DNA of 8,656 bases from Chloroflexota bacterium (lineage in GTDB: Bacteria > Chloroflexota > UBA11872): contig JAPOXI010000024.1 of assembly GCA_026707185.1 (NCBI GenBank), forward strand, positions 1-8,656, given 5' to 3'. A program made the position numbers and the translations under genes. This document shows, in pieces, positions 1-5,813 of the stretch (positions are counted from its first letter, which is position 1; every line of letters starts with the position of its first letter). The notes beneath the pieces were generated by a model. It was not told the DNA's origin. It made no database searches and saw only the letters and a list, made by a program, of their open reading frames with translations.

Positions 1-682
1 TCACCCAGCCCCCGTCTTCATTAACGACTTGAATGACCCGCAAGAGCGAGTGACCCCTGGGCAGCGTGGCTCCCACCAGGTTTCGGAAGATCGGCGCGGC
101 TAGCAGCGTCAAGGACGATCGGTCAACCATCATCAGCGAACGGCCGCCTTCGATACTTGCCTCGCTGTTGTAGTGCGCCGCGGTCGCCGCCAGGCCGTCC
201 TGCTCGTACGCCGCAATCGCTGCCGACACATACGCAAGCGTCGCGGCGTCCGCCTCGGCGGTCGCTCCCAGGGCAATTGACGCCGGCTCCCAGTCGAATC
301 GCTCAATGCTCAGCCGCTCCTGCAGACCGCGCGGGCCGTTCACCCACGTGCGGTAGCCGTCCGTGAATCCTGTCCAGTTGGTCGCCTTATCCCACAGAAG
401 CACGCCGCTCGACGTCTGCTGGCGTGTCATCCCGTCGCTCGCATCGTGCTGCTCGTTGTCCACGCACGTGCCTACCGTGCTCGGCGCCATGGCCTGAAGC
501 GCCCCAAAGCCAAGCACAAACTCACAGTCCGCCTGAACCGCCGAGACCCGCCCTACGGATCCGAAGACCGTGAAGGCCAGCGCCACGAGGACCGCCAGGG
601 CGGCCATGGCCACATGTCGAAGGGCTGGCAGGGTTCGCACCTGCGCGAGGCCCACGGAGGCTGACCGACGAGTTGAGAACAT
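1..682 (-). CDS. Exported protein with Cache-like C-terminal segment (partial, runs off the left edge)
   Basis: The reading frame opens with ATG at 682, has GGAAGGG 8 nt upstream as ribosome binding site, and stays open to the window edge (227 residues visible). An Arg-containing N-terminus and a hydrophobic stretch at about residues 24-43 look like a signal peptide or signal anchor, with a possible cleavage site after VSA (48) or VQA (51). Residues 53-136 form a module beginning CEFVLGF and containing WDKATNWTGFTDGYRTWVNGP (split about W97-P117); I recall such modules from secreted Chloroflexota and actinobacterial proteins. Residues 145-207 (AYVSAAIAAYEQDG, then AAHYNSEASIEGGRSLMMVD) resemble a single-Cache extracellular sensing fold, where a small molecule would bind. 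What follows, whether a second Cache unit, a transmembrane signalling region or a stop, is outside the window. The gene is downstream of the MBL hydrolase on the same strand (93-nt gap). Exported status is fairly sure; the ligand is unknown. Confidence 0.75.
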   Translation of the reverse strand, partial: MFSTRRSASVGLAQVRTLPALRHVAMAALAVLVALAFTVFGSVGRVSAVQADCEFVLGFGALQAMAPSTVGTCVDNEQHDASDGMTRQQTSSGVLLWDKATNWTGFTDGYRTWVNGPRGLQERLSIERFDWEPASIALGATAEADAATLAYVSAAIAAYEQDGLAATAAHYNSEASIEGGRSLMMVDRSSLTLLAAPIFRNLVGATLPRGHSLLRVIQVVNEDGGWV

Positions 683-702
683 TCTCGAATCCCTTCCAGG
701 CG

Positions 703-736
703 GCTTTGCCCACGCCCTGGTACATCCCGGCAAAGC
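703..736 (-). other. Intergenic stem-loop between the MBL gene and the Cache-like gene
   Basis: GCTTTGCC at 703-710 is perfectly complementary to GGCAAAGC at 729-736, leaving an 18-nt loop. It lies in the 93-nt gap between the two leftward genes, just upstream of the ribosome binding site of the downstream one. No T-run follows, so it does not look like an intrinsic terminator. It could affect mRNA processing or translation, or be chance. Confidence 0.35.
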
Positions 737-775
737 GAGCGCCAGCTTACCCGAAGTGCACTCGACCTCCCCGAA

Positions 776-1453
776 TTACGTTGCCAGCCGCCGCCGCAAT
801 TCTTCTACAGCACCGGGCCTCGTACATGGCGCATAGTGCCCCGGCAGCACGGTCCGCAATCCGGTATCTGCAAGCCGTCGCGTCGATGCCTCCTGCGCCG
901 CCATGTCGGTCGAAAGGTGCCGCACATTCGGACGCAATTTGCCGAGCATGTACACCAGCGCGTCTCCCACAATCCCCACGTCGTCCCGCACCAGGCTCAT
1001 GCTCCCGGGCGTATGACCGGGCGTGTGCAGCACCTGCCAGTCGCCCACCGTATCCCCTTCGCTGAGGGTCATCGCGATTTCTGGGGATTCCCAGCGAAGC
1101 ACCTGGGGAACCGGTTGGTGATACAGCAGCCGCCGCAAGCCCGGACTCTCCGATGGATTCGCTACCAGCGCTGCGTCTGCGTCGTGTATGACCACCGGCG
1201 CGTCCAGGTCTCGCGCCAGTTGCGCCGCGCTTCCCGAGTGATCGTAGTCGTAGTGCGTCAGCACGATTTGGTCGATGGCCGCCGGGCTAACGCCGGTTGT
1301 CTGGATCGCTCGTTGGATCGCTCCTGCCACGCGGGCCACCCCGGTATCGATCAGGAGCGTTTCGGTACCAACGGCCAAGTACGCCAGCGCGCCCCACCAA
1401 CCCCCAAGGGCGAACACACCCTCCGCAACCTCGCGCGGATACCTATGTAGCAT
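776..1453 (-). CDS. MBL-fold metallohydrolase
   Basis: This is a complete 225-residue metallo-beta-lactamase-fold hydrolase, probably cytoplasmic because no signal peptide is seen. Metal-site motifs appear in family order: LIDTG (34-38), TH67-Y-D69-Y-D71-H72-SG, HTPGH147TPGS, GD164A and LPGH206. The canonical HxHxDH motif is here HxDxDH, with Asp at the third position. That variant occurs in some members of the superfamily and may change the metal content or the number of ions bound. The overall pattern resembles GloB-like thioester hydrolases and other small MBL enzymes, but the substrate cannot be read from sequence. ATG at 1453 is the start; the ribosome binding site is weak (GTGGTG). The gene lies 88 nt after the small lipoprotein and 93 nt before the Cache-like gene, all leftward, so they may share a transcript. 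Confidence 0.9.
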   Translation of the reverse strand: MLHRYPREVAEGVFALGGWWGALAYLAVGTETLLIDTGVARVAGAIQRAIQTTGVSPAAIDQIVLTHYDYDHSGSAAQLARDLDAPVVIHDADAALVANPSESPGLRRLLYHQPVPQVLRWESPEIAMTLSEGDTVGDWQVLHTPGHTPGSMSLVRDDVGIVGDALVYMLGKLRPNVRHLSTDMAAQEASTRRLADTGLRTVLPGHYAPCTRPGAVEELRRRLAT

Positions 1454-1514
1454 GATGCACCACGCTCAATCGTCCATGAAGCACGGCAACACCATCGACA
1501 ACGACCGGCAGACC

Positions 1515-1530
1515 GCGCCGAAACCGGCGC
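1515..1530 (-). other. Short GC hairpin downstream of the small lipoprotein gene
   Basis: GCGCCG (1515-1520) and CGGCGC (1525-1530) can form a 6-bp stem with an AAAC loop, 12 nt beyond the stop codon of the leftward lipoprotein gene. There is no T-run, so this is at most a weak terminator or a 3'-end stabilising hairpin. Confidence 0.3.
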
Positions 1531-1541
1531 CTACCGGAGCG

Positions 1542-1787
1542 TTACGAGTCGCAGTCCTGGCCGAGCGTGCCTTCCCAGTAGTGGTCGCCTGGCAGCAGGT
1601 TCGAGTTGCCCACGCTGCCTTCTTTGTAGCCGGTGCAGTAGAAGTCGCCGGGGTTCAGCTTGAACTCACCGCTTCTCTTTGGCTCGCTATCGCCACACGC
1701 TGTCAGCGTGAGCGCGATCGCCAGCACCAGCCCTACACCCGCGACTTTCCCCGCACGACCCGCGCGGTGAATTGATCTTGAAACCAT
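1542..1787 (-). CDS. Small lipoprotein with a repeated PGD-x-Y motif
   Basis: This is an 81-residue predicted lipoprotein. A longer version can be read from TTG at 1802, but ATG at 1787 has a consensus AGGAGG 6 nt upstream, and that Shine-Dalgarno lies inside the longer reading. The shorter start is therefore preferred. The N-terminus carries several Arg, His and Lys residues, then a hydrophobic core (15-28) and the lipobox LTAC with Cys31 as the lipidation site. The mature part is only 51 residues and includes two further cysteines (51 and 79). It contains a near-repeat: LNPGDFYCTG (44-53) and LLPGDHYWEG (64-73) share six of ten positions. I do not recognise a family. The start of the mature part (CGDSEPKR) resembles that of the other tiny lipoprotein at 3870-4052 (CGDEELKR). 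Function unknown. Confidence 0.7.
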   Translation of the reverse strand: MVSRSIHRAGRAGKVAGVGLVLAIALTLTACGDSEPKRSGEFKLNPGDFYCTGYKEGSVGNSNLLPGDHYWEGTLGQDCDS

Positions 1788-1793
1788 CCGGCG

Positions 1794-1799
1794 CCTCCT
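1794..1799 (-). promoter_or_regulatory. Ribosome binding site that fixes the start of the small lipoprotein
   Basis: AGGAGG on the minus strand, 6 nt before ATG 1787. It is the clearest Shine-Dalgarno in the left half of the window and argues against the upstream TTG at 1802. Confidence 0.75.
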
Positions 1800-1802
1800 C
1801 AA

Positions 1803-2065
1803 ACGGAAACGTCCGAGGGCAGCCGACCATCCGCGGCGCCCGCTGTATCACCTCTCATGATGCGGCGAACCGAGACGACGGTCAACCGTCGTAGCTGCGC
1901 ACCCTTGCGGAACCCTGGGCAACGCGGCTAGTGCGGCGCCGCGGCCAGTGCCGTGGTCGCTGACGACCAGCCTGTCGCGGGCGCTTCGAACTCCCGATGC
2001 CACGTGGCTTGGCACGTCGCGGGTTACGATGCTCTTACGTCGGGCTCTGTACGGTCGGTCGTTGC
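1803..2065. other. Divergent intergenic region
   Basis: About 260 nt separate the leftward small lipoprotein from the rightward DUF4352-like gene, so promoters in both directions should be here. I see one clear symmetrical element (1875-1892, listed separately). A TACGAT at 2025-2030 could be a -10 hexamer for the rightward gene, but no -35 element is properly spaced (TTGGCA at 2009-2014 is only 10 nt away). The open frames through this stretch have no recognisable protein character. Confidence 0.5.
1875..1892. promoter_or_regulatory. Perfect dyad, possible operator or hairpin
   Basis: ACGACGGT (1875-1882) and ACCGTCGT (1885-1892) are exact inverted copies around CA. As DNA it is an 18-bp palindrome-like site of the kind bound by dimeric repressors. 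As RNA it would be a 7-bp stem with a TCAA loop. It sits about 90 nt upstream of the leftward lipoprotein start and about 175 nt upstream of the rightward one. No regulator gene is visible nearby. Confidence 0.45.
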
Positions 2066-2632
2066 ATGTTGACGGCAATCTTCGGACGGTCACTCGCGAG
2101 GCGGCGCTCGGTCTCTGCGCTGCTCGGACTCGTCCTCGCCGCGACGGCCGCCTGCGGCGGCGAGGCCGGCCCCAGAGCCGAGCCCACGCCCCCGGGACCT
2201 GTCGATGCCGGCCCCGGCGAAACTGTCAAGGGCGAGGGCGTGAGCATTACGCTCTTCGAGGTCGGGGCAGCGCGATCGTTTGATCGCTTCGAGCAAGCCG
2301 ACAAAGGCAAGGTCTTCATCGCGGCCAGGATCTCCATCAGCAACACTGGGACCGGCGTGCTTGCTCAGGGACCCGACGACTTAGTGCTCGAACTGCCCGA
2401 CGGCAGCGTCGGTCGACCGTGGCTATTCAATCCCGGTACCCGCCTGCGCGACAGCGGCCCACCGCCGGGCCAGGATCTGACCGGCTGGCGGAGCTGGGAA
2501 GTGCCGGAGGGTACCCGCGCTGCCACCCTGAGCTATCGGCCAACCGCGGACCATGAGATTCGCTTCGGCTTCACGCTATCTGACGAGGTTCGTGACCGCT
2601 GGAACGTCGTCGGCGACCTTCGTCGCGTCTGA
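2066..2632 (+). CDS. DUF4352-like lipoprotein, copy 1
   Basis: This is a 188-residue predicted lipoprotein. An ATG at 1997 would add 23 residues before the signal peptide. ATG 2066 places an Arg-rich n-region (R8, R12-R14), a hydrophobic core (18-28) and Cys30 in normal signal-peptide order, though neither start has a strong ribosome binding site. The lipobox is weak (TAAC). After a Pro-rich spacer, residues about 50-188 match the general pattern of DUF4352, an immunoglobulin-like extracellular beta domain: G-x-x-ITLFEVG, then GKVFIAARISISNTGTG, then GWRSWEVPEGTRAAT (140-154) and a strand containing EIRFGF. The biochemical role of such domains is not established. The next gene encodes a clear paralogue, 118 nt downstream on the same strand. 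Confidence 0.82.
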   Translation: MLTAIFGRSLARRRSVSALLGLVLAATAACGGEAGPRAEPTPPGPVDAGPGETVKGEGVSITLFEVGAARSFDRFEQADKGKVFIAARISISNTGTGVLAQGPDDLVLELPDGSVGRPWLFNPGTRLRDSGPPPGQDLTGWRSWEVPEGTRAATLSYRPTADHEIRFGFTLSDEVRDRWNVVGDLRRV

Positions 2633-2750
2633 CGTCCACGCTCGTCGTTCTTCGTCCGGCTCTGCGAGCACCTCCGGCTAGGGCACCGCATACGATAAGC
2701 TGATGCCGCCTCCGAGACGGTGGCCGGTCGCACTCCCAAGGTTGTATTTG

Positions 2751-3290
2751 ATGACCCGATTCCACATCCGTCGCCGTGCTGTGCTCGGAGCGGTGCTTGC
2801 CGGTGTGCTCGTCGCCGCTGTGGCCGCCTGCGGCGAGTCGGCCGGTGACGCGCCAGTCGCCGTCGATCCCCCGGGTCCCGTGGACGCGCAGGTCGGCGGG
2901 ACGGTTGACAAGGGCGGGGCCAACATCACCCTTACCGAAGTCGGCGCCACCCGCTCGTTTGGCAACTTTGATAACGCCGAGCCCGGGTTCATGTTCTTCT
3001 CCGCCCACTTCAAGGTACAGAACAGCGGCACCGGCTCAATCAACCTTGATCCTGAAGTCATGACCCTTGAGCTCGCTGGCGGTGGCACCGGCATCGCCCG
3101 CCAGGCCGCCCCCGCCGCTCGTCTGGCCAACGCCGGACCCGCTCCAGGCGCCGAGGAACGCGGTTGGCGCAGCTGGGAAGTCCCCGAAGGCACCCGCGCC
3201 GCCACCATCAGCTACAAGCCCACCGCCGACACCGAAATCCGCTTCGGCGTCATCGTTCCCACCGAAATCAAGGAACGCTGGCGCGTCTGA
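2751..3290 (+). CDS. DUF4352-like lipoprotein, copy 2
   Basis: This is a 179-residue paralogue of the preceding gene. ATG 2751 is preceded by AAGG with 9-nt spacing and leads directly into a basic n-region (R3, R7-R9), a hydrophobic core (10-24) and the lipobox VAAC with Cys27. An upstream start at 2703 would place 16 extra Pro/Arg-rich residues before it and is less likely. The mature protein shares PPGPVDA, ITLxEVGAxRSF, NxGTG and the identical block GWRSWEVPEGTRAAT (138-152) with copy 1, followed by PTADxEIRFG. Codons in the shared block differ mainly at silent positions, so the copies are old and constrained. It ends 27 nt before the membrane protein gene in the same frame, which suggests co-transcription. 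Function unknown, expected on the outer face of the cytoplasmic membrane. Confidence 0.85.
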   Translation: MTRFHIRRRAVLGAVLAGVLVAAVAACGESAGDAPVAVDPPGPVDAQVGGTVDKGGANITLTEVGATRSFGNFDNAEPGFMFFSAHFKVQNSGTGSINLDPEVMTLELAGGGTGIARQAAPAARLANAGPAPGAEERGWRSWEVPEGTRAATISYKPTADTEIRFGVIVPTEIKERWRV

Positions 3291-3317
3291 TCGCCCGGCG
3301 CTCGTAGCCCGTCTGCC

Positions 3318-3800
3318 GTGACGCTCGAGCTCTGGAACTTCCTGCTCGTTGTCCATCAGTTCAGCGGAACGGCTGCCCTCGGGGCCTTTACCGTAGCTCT
3401 CGTCGTCGTTATCCAGGGACGCCGCATGGCCTTGGCCGGCGGCTGGACCGACGGCCTTCCCACCGAACCCGTGTTACGTGCTCTCAACCGCTGGGTGACG
3501 GCCCCCTCCATGTCCCTGCTGCTCGCCAGTGGCCTCGGCCTCGCCCTTACCAACTCCTATCGGATGAGCCCGACCTTCCTCGTCACCAGCACGGTCGCCA
3601 TGGGGCTGGCAACCGCAATCTGGCTAGGCGTCATGCTCCCGGCCGAAGTCCACTTCCGCGCGGGTCGTCAATGGACCCTCGGCTGGAGGCGCTGGGTTAC
3701 CGGCTGGATCGCTCTGGCAGTCCTCGTCCTCTTCGCCTTCGCCATGATGATCATCCGCCCCGTCTGGTGGCCCGCCGTCACCGCCTGGACGCCCGGCTAG
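3318..3800 (+). CDS. Four-helix integral membrane protein, DUF2269/CopD-like
   Basis: This is a 160-residue membrane protein starting at GTG 3318, the first possible start after an in-frame stop at 3288-3290. No clear Shine-Dalgarno is seen, so translation may be coupled to the preceding lipoprotein, which ends 27 nt upstream. Four hydrophobic helices are visible at about residues 8-32, 63-79, 87-107 and 127-147. The first contains His13 in LVVHQFSG, the third ends LPAEVH112F, and the last ends MMIIRP. The size, helix count, early histidine and the final (M/I)xxRP motif recall the DUF2269 and CopD-like membrane families. I offer that as resemblance only. The histidines could coordinate heme or metal, but this is not shown. 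Its place behind two lipoproteins suggests a shared envelope function. Confidence 0.75.
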   Translation: MTLELWNFLLVVHQFSGTAALGAFTVALVVVIQGRRMALAGGWTDGLPTEPVLRALNRWVTAPSMSLLLASGLGLALTNSYRMSPTFLVTSTVAMGLATAIWLGVMLPAEVHFRAGRQWTLGWRRWVTGWIALAVLVLFAFAMMIIRPVWWPAVTAWTPG

Positions 3801-3869
3801 CCGCACGCGCCTCGGCGCCGGCCGCACCCGACTAAAGCCCGACTGGCCTCAGCGGTCAACCGAACCCGT

Positions 3870-4052
3870 CTAGCAGGGGCCTCCATGAGATCCGCCACAG
3901 CGCTCCGGCGCGATAGCTCTGCTGTAGTCCTGTCGCTTCAGCTCTTCGTCGCCGCAGGCGCCCAACGCCAGGCTGAGCGCCACTAGAAACGCGACACCAA
4001 CCAGCGACGACCGCTGCAGTCCACGACGTGCAGATCGAATCCACAGGCTCAT
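3870..4052 (-). CDS. Very small Cys-containing lipoprotein
   Basis: This is a 60-residue predicted lipoprotein starting at ATG 4052, with only a weak ribosome binding site (ACAGG about 9 nt upstream). It has Arg residues at 6, 9, 10 and 14, a hydrophobic core (17-30) and the lipobox LGAC with Cys33. The mature part is just 28 residues, ends in a Gly-rich tail with Cys52 and a C-terminal Cys60, and has no known domain. The start of the mature region (CGDEELKR) resembles that of the 1542-1787 lipoprotein (CGDSEPKR), so the two may be distant relatives. It is the last gene of the leftward group, 70 nt after the flavin reductase-like gene. It converges on the membrane protein gene with about 70 nt between, where I see no convincing terminator. 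Confidence 0.6.
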   Translation of the reverse strand: MSLWIRSARRGLQRSSLVGVAFLVALSLALGACGDEELKRQDYSRAIAPERCGGSHGGPC

Positions 4053-4062
4053 GGTTCTAACC

Positions 4063-4112
4063 TGTCAGAAACCCGTCGAACGCCTAACCCTAGCGCAACC
4101 GGTTTCCGGACA
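4063..4112 (-). other. Imperfect inverted repeat between flavin reductase and small lipoprotein genes
   Basis: TGTC+GAAACC (4063-4073) is mirrored by GGTTTC+GACA (4101-4112), a 6-bp and a 4-bp stem separated by a small internal loop, with a 27-nt apical loop. It fills most of the 70-nt gap between two leftward genes. No T-run follows. It may be a weak terminator, an operator for the lipoprotein gene, or chance. Confidence 0.3.
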
Positions 4113-4122
4113 GCGCGCTGGC

Positions 4123-4602
4123 TTACCCCGCGTAGCTCATCCCCGTGTCGCGCAGCGTCGTGGCCGTACCCTCGCCCATGCCGCCGCCAATCACCTCGCC
4201 GAAATACACGACGTGGTCCCCCGGCTGCGACGACGACACTACCTTACACTCGAACCACGCCGTCGCCGCGTCCAGCACCGGCGTCCCGGTCTCGTGCGTT
4301 GAAACCGGCTCGCCCTCCAGGCGGCCCTCGCCGCTCGTCGACTTCGCCGTGAACTTCAGCGACAGGTCCTTGGATCCTTCGGGCAGCACCGAAATGCTGA
4401 ACACGCCAGTCTCGTCAATGTTCTTGCGCGTGTGCGCCGTGTCCTGGATCGCCACCGCGAAGATTCGCGGATCGAACGAAACCTGCGACATCCAGTTCGC
4501 CGTCATCCCGTTCGGCTCTCCGTCGGCCGAAACCGTGCCCACCACGGCCAGGCCGTAAACCACGTCGCACAGTGCGTCGGAAGCGGGGTCGCTCTCAGCC
4601 AT
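4123..4602 (-). CDS. Flavin reductase-like, FMN-binding protein
   Basis: This is a 159-residue protein of the flavin reductase-like (split beta-barrel) family. Typical features are GTVSADGEPNGMTANW (22-37), then QVSFDPRIFAVAIQ (40-53), TRKNIDETGVFSISVL (58-73), GDHVVYFGEV (128-137) and a C-terminal GMSYAG. Family members bind FMN and reduce it with NAD(P)H, often supplying reduced flavin to a partner monooxygenase, or use bound flavin directly. No monooxygenase is visible in this window. ATG 4602 is preceded by GAGG with suitable spacing. No signal peptide is present, so it should be cytoplasmic. It follows the Gfo/Idh/MocA gene by 57 nt on the same strand, and they are probably co-transcribed. 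The family assignment is firm; the physiological partner is unknown. Confidence 0.9.
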   Translation of the reverse strand: MAESDPASDALCDVVYGLAVVGTVSADGEPNGMTANWMSQVSFDPRIFAVAIQDTAHTRKNIDETGVFSISVLPEGSKDLSLKFTAKSTSGEGRLEGEPVSTHETGTPVLDAATAWFECKVVSSSQPGDHVVYFGEVIGGGMGEGTATTLRDTGMSYAG

Positions 4603-4620
4603 CGTCAGTCCTCACCAATC

Positions 4621-4641
4621 CCGCCGGCGCCCGACCGGCGG
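4621..4641 (-). other. GC-rich stem-loop in the Gfo/Idh/MocA - flavin reductase gap
   Basis: CCGCCGG (4621-4627) pairs perfectly with CCGGCGG (4635-4641) around a 7-nt loop. It lies in the 57-nt gap between two leftward genes, 18 nt from the flavin reductase start codon. Without a T-run it is not a standard terminator. It could modulate read-through or mRNA stability between the genes. Confidence 0.4.
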
Positions 4642-4659
4642 CGCGTTTCGGCCCGAGTC

Positions 4660-5691
4660 TCACACACCCCGCGCCAGCGGAAACTCCACCTTCGCCTGCC
4701 CGGCGTCATGCGATCGTCGCATAGCCTCGATCACTTCCACCGCCATCAACCCCGTCCGTACGTTCGCAAACGTCTCCGGCCCGCCCTCGTGCCGGCGAAT
4801 TAGATCGTCGATGCTCGACAACATCGCCGAGCGGTACACCTTCTGCGTCGGCAGCTGACGCTCCAGCCAGTCCTCCTGCCCGCTCGGCGTGGTCGCGGCG
4901 TATTCCACCGTCGAGTGCACCCCGCCAATTCGCACCCGCCCCTGCTCGCAGAACACCTGCCACTCGGTGAACTTCGGCATCGACTTCGTCTGGTTGATGA
5001 AGGCCAGCACCCCGTTGTCGTACTGCACCAGCGCGCTCGGCGCCGGCTCCGCCCACTCGCCAGGCGGCTCATGCACGCCCACCACCCACTGCGGCGATCC
5101 GCCCGCGTACATATTCACCGCATCCACCGTGTGCGAGCCGTTCCGGTACTCCAGCGCCCGGGTCCCGCCCCACGTCCCAACAACCCGCACCACCCGTCCG
5201 ATCCGTCCCGACTGGATGAAGTCATACGCCTGCCGGAAAAACGGGTCCCAGCGCCGCGTGTGGTCCACGCTGAACGCCGTCCCCGCGTCTTCCACCGCCC
5301 CGACCAGCGCATCCGCGTCGGCCAGCGACGTCGTCATAGGTTTCTCACAGAAAACCATCGGAACACCTGCTTCAATGGCAGTGATGCCCAGATCCGCATG
5401 CGTGTGGTCCGAGGTCGCAATGCTCAGGATGTCGATATCTTCGGCGCCCAGCATCGCGTCCAGGTCGTCGTACAGCGATGGCCCCTCGCCCCACGTCTCG
5501 CGAAACTTGTCCAGCAGCGACCCATCCAGGTCGCACGCCGCCACCAGGTCGACGCGCTCGTGCGCGCTGTGAGCCGACGCATGCGTATGCGGCGCCGCCC
5601 GCCGGTTCCCGCTCAGCGTCTCCTTCACCGCCCCCGCGCCAATCCCGCGCAACCCCACCACCGCCGCCCGATACCGGTCCTTGCACGCCAT
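4660..5691 (-). CDS. Gfo/Idh/MocA family NAD(P)-dependent oxidoreductase, copy 1
   Basis: This is a 343-residue sugar or cyclitol dehydrogenase-like enzyme. A GTG at 5715 gives a longer frame, but ATG 5691 has GGAAGG 6 nt upstream and leads straight into the first Rossmann strand, so it is preferred. The N-terminal nucleotide-binding domain shows AAVVGLRGIGAGA (9-21), VAACDLD (50-56), the strand LSIATSDHTHA (89-99) and the family's catalytic-region CEKP (115-118). The C-terminal domain begins after VDHTRRW (142-148) and carries NGSHTVDAVNMY (184-195), the usual place of substrate-binding His and Asp. Enzymes of this family oxidise or reduce a hydroxyl or keto group on sugars, inositols or related compounds. 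The exact substrate cannot be told. It is the first gene of a leftward set and a paralogue of the 6838-7902 product. Confidence 0.92.
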   Translation of the reverse strand: MACKDRYRAAVVGLRGIGAGAVKETLSGNRRAAPHTHASAHSAHERVDLVAACDLDGSLLDKFRETWGEGPSLYDDLDAMLGAEDIDILSIATSDHTHADLGITAIEAGVPMVFCEKPMTTSLADADALVGAVEDAGTAFSVDHTRRWDPFFRQAYDFIQSGRIGRVVRVVGTWGGTRALEYRNGSHTVDAVNMYAGGSPQWVVGVHEPPGEWAEPAPSALVQYDNGVLAFINQTKSMPKFTEWQVFCEQGRVRIGGVHSTVEYAATTPSGQEDWLERQLPTQKVYRSAMLSSIDDLIRRHEGGPETFANVRTGLMAVEVIEAMRRSHDAGQAKVEFPLARGV

Positions 5692-5813
5692 CTCGCACCT
5701 TCCTCGCACACACACCGCTGCGGCGCGCTAACCTTAGGCCATAGGAGGGTGCGGCGGCTCGCCCAACGCGTGCCAACCAACCCTCGCCCGATTTGTCAGG
5801 CTCGATCTACCCC
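5692..5813. promoter_or_regulatory. Divergent promoter region between oxidoreductase and selenoperoxidase-like genes
   Basis: This 122-nt gap separates two head-to-head genes and must hold promoters for both unless transcription enters from elsewhere. It includes the strong leftward ribosome binding site GGAAGG (5698-5703) that fixes the start of the oxidoreductase. I see no convincing -35/-10 pair or symmetrical operator. A GGAGGG at 5746-5751 on the plus strand is too far from any start codon to serve the rightward gene. Confidence 0.45.

Noticed and set aside
836..1450. Plus-strand ORF, 204 residues
   Set aside because: It is antisense to the MBL hydrolase, whose metal motifs are all intact on the minus strand.
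2009..2030. Possible promoter TTGGCA ... TACGAT
   Set aside because: The spacing between the two hexamers is only 10 nt, too short for a normal sigma-70 type promoter.
1848..2093. Minus-strand ORF, 81 residues, in the divergent intergenic region
   Set aside because: No signal peptide, domain or ribosome binding site; Arg-rich random-like composition, and it overlaps the start of the DUF4352-like gene.
3801..3869. Bidirectional terminator between convergent genes
   Set aside because: Only short GC palindromes (such as CGGCGCCG) are present, with no extended stem and no T-run on either strand.
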